Positions 56,080 to 64,000 of a stretch of 64,000 bases of DNA are shown piece after piece; position 1 is the first letter of the stretch, and each line of letters opens with the position of its first letter. The stretch is from Phylloscopus collybita (lineage: Eukaryota > Chordata > Aves > Passeriformes > Phylloscopidae). The notes under the pieces were generated by a model, which saw only the letters and a list, made by a program, of their open reading frames with translations, searched no databases and had not been told where the DNA came from. The translations under genes were made by a program, and so were the position numbers. The stretch covers positions 2,025,001-2,089,000 of the forward strand of contig JAJNNQ010000075.1 in assembly GCA_027886175.1 (NCBI GenBank), given 5' to 3'.

Positions 56080-58249
56080 TTCTGTGCTCCTCTGAACCTG
56101 TGTCCCTTTGCCACAGAAGACAGACACACTGGATGCCTTTTGTCATAGTATCCCCAAATATTGTCATTAATGAGGTGCCAGGAGAGGGTAATGCAACACT
56201 AATTATCTGCCTCCTGCTTCTGGACAATGGGTGACTGGTTTGCTAAGAAAAATTGCCTTTTGTATTAGATCATGGTGTGGCTGGAACAAAGGAGCGTGGC
56301 CTTCCTGCCAGCTTTTGTGTCTCTGCTCTCAGCAGGGACAGACCTTGATGGGAATGTTCTGTGTGTGCTTTAAACCTCTCCCTCTCTTTGTAGATAATAA
56401 ATAAATAAAACCAGGTATCCCTGCAGGTAAATGTCCAGCAGTGGTCCAGGGGTAATAGTCAATATCCAACAGAAAACCCTGAGATACAGCAGCAACAAAG
56501 GTGATGGGGGTGGAACTGCTTCATCTGTAAGAGAGAGAGCAGAGAAAAGAGGGCTTTAGGTTTAGTTTGGTTTTGTTTAATGAAGGGTGGTACTGCCATG
56601 GGGGTTTCCTCTGTGCTTATGCATCTGTTTGTCTTGGCTCTGCTTCTTCCATGCTCGATCCAAATGTGCTGCCAGGATGGGAAAGTTTAATTACTTGAAG
56701 GTGATCCCCTTGGCTCTGGGCTGATGTGATGATGGATGGACTCAGAGCCCATCCTCAGGCCATGTGGAGGTTAATGTTGCTGACCAGAGATGGTAATTAA
56801 TGTTGCTAATTAGAGACATCCACAGACTCCACCTGCAGAGTCTGGGGAGGATCGTAAGACAGTGTTTTCCACAATTTGGTTTGTAATGGACACCTTGGTG
56901 ATGGAAAACTGTAGTTCAGACTCTGGTTTTGATGTTGGATACCCAGGATTTCTTGGGGAAAACAAAAAAACAGTTGGGTTTTTTTCATTATCATTTTAAA
57001 AAAAAAAATATTGGCAGGCTTTATGAGGAAAGAGAGCGAGAATCTCAGCAGAACTCAGATGTTCGGTGGCCTTAACCAAGGAGCACCCTGAGGTGTGTAA
57101 CAAGCAGAAACAATTACCTGGAGCAGAGCACTTTGGGGGTTTGGTTGTCCCACAGTCACAGAGGGACAGCCAGGATTGGTAGGTGGAGGCATAAGCCATG
57201 TCCCTGGGAGTTCCAACCTCCTCCAGCAACATCTGCTTTTCATATCCTCGTTCTATCCCCAAAATTATTGTAAACCTTCGAGTTCCTTGTTTCCTTGTAG
57301 GAGCTTCTCTGGGCTTCACCTGGGCATTGGTGTTTCATGGACAAATTAGAAAGCAGGGAGTAGAAAGTTATTGTTTTGGCTTTTGGTTTTGGTTGTGTTG
57401 TTTTTTGTTGTTTTTTTTTTTTCTTTTTGTTTCTAAGTTTAAACATGAGAAGTGGAAAATACGGACTTCAAAAATATTATTTTTTAAGTAATATGATATG
57501 TCTAAGATAAACAGAGAGCAAACACTCTACAGCAGTAGGAATTAGACACTGGATTTTCACTGTGTACAACCTGCACTCCCTACCATGTTCAACCTACCTT
57601 CCCAAGACCATCTTTTTGTGGGGAAAATGAGCAAAACCTGCTTTACACTAGGAGGCATATAGGTCAGGGAATTTAAATAGCTTGGATTAAAATGCCACAA
57701 GACAGGAAATTTTTAACACTGCTTTTATTAACCTTACTGTAACCTGGACGTTAAATGCCAGCTCTGAAAAGGTGAGGTTAATTTCATATTCCAGCAGTGC
57801 ATTGCTTCCAGGTGAGCTCAAGGGACTGCTGGTGGGTCAGTGCTTAATTTGGCTGTGACTTCATTTAAACCATTTTCATCTCAGTTTCTCCTGAAGATTT
57901 TGTGTGGGACTCTGGCCAGGGTTGTACTCAAGATATATCACACGTGAGTCTTTCTCCTGGTTGGATAAGATTTGTTATCTTGCCACTGAACAAAACGAGA
58001 TTGGTCCCTGCAAGTTGTCCTTGGCAGTGTTCTCTGGGTATAAATCACCTAATTATCATTTCAATACTTAGCAATTGTTAAATGATTTTTTCTAACCTTT
58101 TTTTTTTTTTTTTTTTTTTTTTTTCTGGAATTGCATCTGTAATTTTCTTTGCCCCCCCATCTCTACCACTCACCTGCCTCTGTGCTGCACCAGCCAGCTC
58201 TTGGGTGGAAAGCCGTGTGCCAAGTGCTGGCAGCACTGTCACTGACCTG
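56080..58249. other. Intronic DNA, no recognised element
   Basis: About 2.2 kb of unique DNA. T tract at 58099-58124 (T26), A run at 56997-57008, T/G tract at 57396-57430. Nothing recognised. Confidence 0.45.
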
Positions 58250-58480
58250 TCATGGAATTGTTTAGGTGGCAAAAGCCCTCTGAGATCCTTGAGTCCAACC
58301 ATTAACCCAGCACTGTCAGGTCCACCATTAAACCATGTCCCCAAGTGCCACATCTACACATCTTGTAAATCCCTGCAGGGATGATGACTCAGCCACTTCG
58401 CTGGGCAGCCTGTTCCAGGGCTTGACAACCCCTTCAGTGAAGATTTTTCCCCAAATATCCGATCTGAACCTCCTCTTTAC
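58250..58480 (-). mobile_element. CR1 LINE fragment, 3' end
   Basis: TCATGGAATTGTTTAGGTGG, AAACCATGTCCCCAAGTGCC, ACATCTACACATCTTGTAAA, GCTGGGCAGCCTGTTCCAGG and ATATCCGATCTGAACC. Minus strand. Confidence 0.92.
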
Positions 58481-59298
58481 AGATGAACCACCCTTCTGTC
58501 CTCTCCAATCTTATTTTTCCTCTTTTTCTAGCAGTTCAGGAAAGTGATTTGTCTTTAGAAACACACCATGGAGTTCATGGTTGCCTCCAAGTTTGGCAGA
58601 GTCACAGAGCTCATGTGCTCCATGGGAGGGAGATGTTCAGGTGATTGTGACCCCTTTGGTGAGATGGGGCTGGCAGAAGCTCTGTTTCTTTGGATAAAAC
58701 TCACTCTAAAGCTTGGGTACAAACCAGCACCACGGCCTCACTGCAGCCCCAGGTCTGGTTCCCACTGCCAGCTCCACATCTCGATACTGCAAAGTGCTGA
58801 AGCACAGAACAAACTCCTGGGTGCACAGGGAGTCCCCCTGAGGTTAATTAACACTGAGCAGGTGGTTAATCCTTTTGCTGTGTTGGGGCCTGAGCACTGC
58901 TTTGGTTTTGCATTGGCTTCTTACACTAATTCCAGTACTTGGAATGCTTTGCTGAAGGGAATTTGAAACGCGTGGTCATTGCAGTGAATGGCATTGCCCA
59001 GAGGGTCTGGTGGGAGGTCCAGGTCTGGTTGTGGCAACTGTTCCTCACTGAGACAGTGAGGAACACTATACACAATCATGCATTTAAATGTCCTCAGGAA
59101 AGAGTGCTAGGAAGAGTTAAAAACAGTGAAAGAAAGCAAGAACAAAATGCTTGAATTTTTGGGGGAGATATGAAGCTACTATGCAATATTAAGAGTGTTT
59201 TTTTTCAAAGGCTGAAGTCTCAAACTGAGGGGCTGGACCGGATTACATTCAGTGATTTAAGCAAACTTTGCTTTTGGGATGGAGTCCTGTCAAGTGTG
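58481..59298. other. Intronic DNA, no recognised element
   Basis: Unique DNA. A short inverted repeat GTTCCTCACTGA...CAGTGAGGAAC lies at about 59039-59064. A 132-codon open frame at 58568 has no family match. Confidence 0.45.
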
Positions 59299-59352
59299 GA
59301 ATTACAGAATCATTAGGGTTGAAAAAGAGCTCTGAAACCATCAAGCCCAAGC
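59299..59352 (-). mobile_element. Short CR1 3'-end fragment
   Basis: GAATTACAGAATCATTAGGG then TTGAAAAAGAGCTCTGAAAC. Similarity fades after 59352 but may continue weakly to about 59445. Confidence 0.75.
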
Positions 59353-60231
59353 TTCAAAGAAGGAAGGACTGAAGATGTGACCTCCCGTAGCACCTTTCCT
59401 CTGTCATGCTTAGATGGGTTCACAGATATTCCTCCAAGGTTTCCTTCTGGACCTGTCTCTAATTTAGAAAGCTCTAAACAATAATGTGGCTTGTCAAATG
59501 TTGTGTAGAACATTTCTGAGAGTCTTAATGATTGACTTTGACTTCTAAGTCTTGGGTCCCATCAATCATATTTTCTTGAAGGTATGGTCCCACAGAAGTT
59601 GAGGAGTTGGGTGACATATTTAATAAGCCATTAGTAAAGTGCAAGTTAAAGTCCAAGTGCAAACAGTACAAAAAAATCATAATAAGATGATCTCTCTAAC
59701 TAGACAACCCCAAAAACGTTTTTGTGGCATCTATAGAATTATTTTATATTGTTTCTCTGCTATTGTGCAAACCTTCCAAAAGTTATATATTTATTTCCTT
59801 AGTCCATTTTCACTAGATTTAGAGGATCTTCTATGGCTTACATCCAGTTCTTGGAGATCATAGCAATGATTTAATGAATTAATAAGACTAAACTTAAGAA
59901 AACATATTAAAGAATAATGAACATGTTTTATAGCAAAAGGAATTGCCAGGAGAATTAACTTTCATACACAAATTGATTTTGAAACTGTTTGTTTTGAAAA
60001 CCTCTGCCCTATCCCTTCTGGCACTTTTAACATTATAATAAACGTTTTGCTATAATTTCAGTATTTCAGGAATTTAAAGTGGTTATGCATTTATTTATAT
60101 AACTGGCAAAACCAGAACACACCACTGGAATAAATAAGTATTTTAATGAGAATATGTGAGGGTGAGCTGACAACTTCTTAGCAGGAACAAAACCAACAAA
60201 CCAATCCAAAAACCTCTTGGGTAAAAACAAA

Positions 60232-60233
<2 letters not shown>
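59353..60233. other. Intronic DNA, no recognised element
   Basis: AT-rich unique DNA. Confidence 0.5.

Positions 60234-60274
<41 letters not shown>
60234..60274 (-). repeat. T41 homopolymer, possible retroposed poly(A) tail on the minus strand
   Basis: Forty-one uninterrupted T. On the minus strand an AATAAA (plus TTTATT at 60281-60286) lies 6 nt upstream of the A run, closer than the usual 10-30 nt. The body, if any, would run rightward from 60275. No parent gene recognised. Confidence 0.5.
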
Positions 60275-60277
<3 letters not shown>

Positions 60278-60577
60278 AATTTTATTTGTTAGTCTTGGTT
60301 ATCCAAAGCAATTTTAATGCAAACATGTAAATCTCATGCTGGCAGTCCCAGTCTTTGACAGAAAATCAGAAATCAAAGACACTCACCTTTCCTTAGGCAT
60401 TTCAGCTGGAAGTGCATTTAAATATCAGAACAGCTCAGAACAGCTTGCTTCATTTTCCACTCAATTACAGTGGAATTAGAAGTAGTTTAAGAGGATCTCT
60501 GCCTGTAGCTGCCTCATTGTGTGGGTAGAAGTACCTCGGTAGGGAAAGCAAAACAGAATTTATGTTTCTGGTGGAAA

Positions 60578-60681
60578 CTGACCAGTGGAAGATGTCCCTG
60601 CCCACTGTAGAGGTTTGGAACCAGATTTTTTTTTTAAGGTCCTTTCCAACCCAGGTCATTCTGTGAGTCTGTAATTCCATG
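60578..60681 (+). mobile_element. Short CR1 3'-end fragment
   Basis: GACCAGTGGAAGATGTCCCT, TTAAGGTCCTTTCCAACCCA and TCATTCTGTGAGTCTGTAAT. Plus strand; lies within the stretch to the right of the T41 tract. Confidence 0.88.
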
Positions 60682-60847
60682 AATGTGCTTGTGGTTCCTT
60701 TTCCAGTGTGTGCATAGACCTGACTGCCCTTCTGACATGTCTTCCCACATTTTCCTAAAGGAGAAGAGACTGTCCTGTGCTTTATTTTCAGCTCCTGAAA
60801 TGATTTTAGCTTTTTTTTTTTTCTCTTTTCTTTTCTTTTTTCTTTTT

Positions 60848-60878
<31 letters not shown>

Positions 60879-61003
60879 CCCCTTCTGGCTGCTCTTTAAA
60901 AAGCTTTTCTTTGTCTTGGAGGCAGAAGTTTTATTAACAAAATAGAACTCAGCTACTGCCTCATTTGAACTTTGTACCAGGTCTTGTTTAAGCTGTTCAT
61001 ACC
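60682..61003. other. Intronic DNA around a T-rich tract
   Basis: Apart from the T tract, nothing recognised. Confidence 0.5.
60811..60880 (+). repeat. T-rich tract with T28 run
   Basis: Mixed CTTTT units followed by 28 T (about 60851-60878). Confidence 0.93.
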
Positions 61004-61263
61004 TGGACGAGACATCAGTGATTTTAAACTGAAAGAGGGAAGGTTTAGATGAGATATGAGGAAGAAATTCTTCCCTGTGAGGGTGGTGAGGCCCTAGAAC
61101 AGGTTGCCCAGAGAACCTGTGGATGTCTCCTCCCTGGAAGTATTTAAGGCCAGGTTGGACAACCTGGTCCGGTGGAAGGTGTCCCTGCCCATGGCAGGGG
61201 GTGGAACTGGATGATCTTTAATGTCCCTCCCAACCCAAACCATTCTATATTTCTGTAATTCTC
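61004..61263 (+). mobile_element. CR1 LINE fragment, 3' end (about 260 bp)
   Basis: GATATGAGGAAGAAATTCTT, GGTGGTGAGGCCCTAGAACA, GTGTCCCTGCCCATGGCAGG and CCAACCCAAACCATTCTATA. Low divergence, plus strand. Confidence 0.95.
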
Positions 61264-63554
61264 TGATCAATGCTTCCAAGATTCTTTCATTCTGTTGATT
61301 GAATCCATTTGTCTTTTTTGAATCTTCCTCAGTTGCTCGAGAACACTTCTCTAGTTAGGAGAGCAGAGCGTTCTCCAACAAGCCATAAGGGAGTGCTTGG
61401 CTCTATTATGAAATTCCTGCAAGTGCTGCAAGGCTTCTTCAACATTTTCTACACCACTGGGCTTCCACCCTGTGCTTTGCATCCTGTTCTTTCCATCGTG
61501 GCAATATCCAATCTTTGGACAGGATCTGAAGCCTGTTTCTCTTGATCTCTGCCTGCAAAAAAAAAAAAAAAAGTCCACCTGAAACAAGATACAGCAGAAA
61601 CTGAGCGGTAGGATTGCTGCATGACCTTGTGTGAACATCTGTCCATGTTTGCTGAATGGGGATCTATGGGAAATAGGAAGAGGTTGGAACAACCCTTCTG
61701 CAGCTGTTTGCTTTTCCATCAGAGCTGTCTCTACGTGCACATCCCAGTGCTCCCCAGTGTCCTGCTGTGCCAGGCAGATGTGCTGCCAGGATGGTTTCAT
61801 TCTCAAATCAGGGGTAGAGCAGATCAGAGCTTACTCCAGGTTTGCTGGAATATTTCCAGCGTCTGGGGTGGTGACTGCATCCCTGTTTGATTCATTGAGC
61901 TGTCTCCCCAGGGAGGAAGCAGAATCAGCATCCAGACAGACTAAATACTCCAGCCAGTATTTTTCCTGAGGTTCTGCAGCTCCTTTCCTGCAATATGAAT
62001 GAAAGAGTCCCCAAACTTCACTGGAAGAGGTGGTGTCCAGGAACTGTCATTTCTAACACAGCTTTATCGACTCCATGTTGTATTTCCTTCTTGGGAAGGA
62101 AATACACTGGCATTTTTTATTGCCCTTAAGGCTGCTAAAAGGTCTTTTTTTCCTATTGCATTTTTGGCTTTTTTTTTTTTTTTTTAATTATTATTAATGT
62201 TCTCATCAGGAAACCAAATGAGGTTGAAATTGAATTCAACCTGATCTGTCCTAGTTTAGATATCCAGGTACAGTGACGCTCTGTCTTCCCCACTACTGCT
62301 GTAGTAACTCCAATAAATTTGGGAGTGGGCATTCCTGGGCATTGGAAGAAGAGCCACAACAGTTTCTAGCAGGAATTTGCTTTGTCCCAAGCATTCCCCA
62401 GGTGTGAATCAGACACTGGCACAGCTCAGATTCTTAGCCCAGGTGAGACTGTGCTACCTCACACTGATCTTTGGCTGCAAACCAAACTTGATATTAACTG
62501 AATTGCTCCAGAATTATTTACTTGGTTTTTGCTGCTGCAGAATTCCCACTTGGGGTTTTGGCTGTGAAAGGGAACTAATCAAAAAAAAATCTAAAGCCTG
62601 GGATAAAGTTTAGGAAGGAAAAATGTCTCTGTTGCCTGTGCTGTTGTGGTACGGACAGTGAGTGCTGCAGGATGTACTGAGTGAGATGGAACTCTGGATG
62701 TTTGAGATGTTAATATATTATTTGTATTAAAAATATTAATATTTAAAATAATAATAGATAAACTAGCAAAATCTCTGAGCATGAATGCAGCCTGTAGACT
62801 ACTAAGTCTCTGATCTTTTGGGGAGCACATCCATGTCTTGGTCACCTCTGTCACTACTCCATAGGGTGGCCAGGTGCAAATCTCTTAACTTCCCCGTTTT
62901 CTTGCTTCCTTCTCCTCCTGTACTTAGTATTATCCAATTAATTAAATTCTTGAGGATGTAGAGTTTCTTAATTGATTAGAAATAAAATAATTTAACATCT
63001 TCTTTGTGTGAGTGAATTTTCTTTTTTCTCTTTGAAAATGCAAATGAAGTTTTATGGCATCACCTTCTGCCAGGAAAATGGGGATGGGAATTTATAGAGA
63101 TACTGAAAAAGACCCCACATAGTTTGGTTTGGGACAAATTTGGAAGGGAACTTTTAAAGGGATTTTTTTAAAAGGGCAAAGTTTAGCAGCCTTTCCTTTC
63201 ACTTGTTCGGGAGAAAATGATTTTTGAGAAAAGTGGAAAAAAAAAATCTGTCTGTTTAATTAGCAACACATTCACACGCATAAAAAAAATGAGTAATGTT
63301 GAACAACAAAACCTTTTGCTGTTTTGAAGAAATGGTAAATTCAGAAAGTCTTTTTGTGGATTGGAGAGAGAGAGAGAGAGAGAGTCCTTTTCATGGCTGT
63401 GTCCTTGTCTTTGTCTCAGTCTCCTTGGGGATTGGGTCCAGTGTCAGGGCTGCAGAGCAGCTTGGGGAGCCCTCGGATGATGCCTTCAGTTTTAGATTTC
63501 ATATTTTCCAGGTTTTGTACTGCTTTAGTATGTCACTCTGAACTTCATATAAAG
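61264..63554. other. Intronic DNA, no recognised gene
   Basis: About 2.3 kb of unique DNA with an A17 run at about 61557-61573, a T18 run at about 62169-62186 and a (GA)n microsatellite at 63364-63384. No family assigned. Confidence 0.45.
63364..63384 (+). repeat. (GA)n microsatellite
   Basis: About ten GA units. Confidence 0.95.
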
Positions 63555-63856
63555 GGTTAGGAAGTTCTCCTCACAGTGTAGTTAGACAAAACAATCCTTT
63601 TCCAGCCTGAGAACCAAGGATACTGTTGCAGCTTCAGTCCCAGGAAGTACAAACAGCAGGGAATTGAGGAGAGCAGTCTGGGAGGATGGGACTTCGTAAC
63701 CTGAAGCTGTAATTGGACAGTTAACCCCGATTTGTAAATGGACCAAAACTTACAGAAGTGTGAAAACTCGTGATCTGTTGTCCATCTTGGGTGTAGCCAT
63801 GGCCGGGCCCTTGTACTTCCCAAGGTGTATCCTGTGAAGGCCTTTTAATAAATATC
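63555..63856 (+). mobile_element. ERVL-like LTR, truncated by a second LTR
   Basis: Homologous to 1604-1991 but on the plus strand. It shares TTCTCCTCACAG, AATCCTTTTCCAGCCTGAGA, AGGATGGGACTTC, CATCTTGGGTGTAGCCATGG and GGCCTTTTAATAAATATC. The normal R/U5 end seen in the 1604 copy (TTTATTCTCCAGCTCTGTCC) is missing: at 63857 the sequence switches to an unrelated LTR. Confidence 0.78.
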
Positions 63857-64000
63857 TGTCACAATTCAACAGAAATGAACAACACTCACGCACTGAGATC
63901 TCCAAGACAAAAAAAGGGGCACTTTATTTACAGACTTTGACACTTACAGAATTCCAACAGTGACCATGGATTGGAGGATGAAAATTGTCCTCTCCAACCA
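63857..64000 (-). mobile_element. ERV LTR, minus strand, running off the window
   Basis: The plus strand begins TGTCACAATTCAACAG, so the minus-strand LTR ends ...GAATTGTGACA with the canonical CA. On the minus strand it carries AATAAA (plus TTTATT at about 63926-63931), placing R and U5 at the left side. The 5' part lies beyond 64000. Family not identified. Confidence 0.6.

Larger units (their letters stand above)
54045..64000 (+). other. Start of the TSNARE1 intron downstream of the first coding exon
   Basis: The stretch begins with the donor GTGAAGT. No further TSNARE1 exon was recognised up to the window end. It holds CR1 fragments, a T41 tract and two LTRs at the right edge, listed separately. 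Confidence 0.6.

Noticed and set aside
63296..63541. 81-codon frame before the right-edge LTR
   Set aside because: Spans the GA repeat and lacks domain or splice evidence.
1..64000. Prokaryotic-type systems (operons, CRISPR, toxin-antitoxin, phage)
   Set aside because: CR1, ERV LTRs, MIR remnants and an intron-bounded exon show a bird nuclear genome. The tandem repeats are microsatellites without spacer structure.

Overview
The window is a piece of a bird nuclear genome, probably from a neoavian such as a songbird, though nothing here fixes the order. The evidence is about 37 CR1 LINE fragments on both strands. Most are short, 5'-truncated pieces that carry the CR1 3' end with degenerate copies of the octamer ATTCTATG. 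The window also has several avian endogenous-retrovirus LTRs, a few very old MIR-type SINE remnants, long T tracts, and no compact gene arrangement. I see no prokaryotic operon, CRISPR array, tRNA or rRNA.

The one protein-coding feature I can support is a single exon on the + strand, 53922-54044. It has a pyrimidine tract and AG acceptor, a 38-nt leader, an ATG in good context, 28 codons beginning MSYGSIDG, and a GT donor in phase 1. From memory the peptide matches the N-terminus of TSNARE1 (t-SNARE domain containing 1). If so, bases 1-53921 are the gene's 5' flank and/or first intron, and 54045-64000 are the start of the next intron. No other TSNARE1 exon was recognised.

Layout: 1-5.8 kb has CR1 fragments and a solo LTR (1604-1991). 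Between 5.8 and 13.5 kb there are two fold-back structures associated with CR1 ends, a 200-bp pentamer-to-hexamer microsatellite and a T/G tract. From 13.5 to 33.4 kb there is unique-looking DNA with scattered CR1s, MIR remnants, two exceptionally long T runs, a compound microsatellite and an LTR fragment. From 33.5 to 49.8 kb lie the longest CR1 pieces, which still encode recognisable but broken reverse-transcriptase C-terminal segments. One CR1 near 49.1-49.8 kb is split by an A/C-rich and T/G-rich inverted pair. From 49.9 to 64 kb there is another LTR fragment, the TSNARE1 exon with a MIR remnant just upstream, further CR1s, a T41 run with an adjacent polyadenylation signal on the minus strand, and at the right edge an LTR truncated by a second LTR in the opposite orientation.

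I did not find a convincing new biological system. The points most worth checking are the perfect 35-bp hairpin at 5838-5924, the fold-back CR1s, the T60 and T41 tracts that look like retroposed poly(A) tails with AATAAA signals, the nested LTRs, and a few repeat-free blocks that may be conserved regulatory DNA. Family names come from remembered consensus sequences, not from a database search. Element ends are mostly good to within about 10-20 bp.
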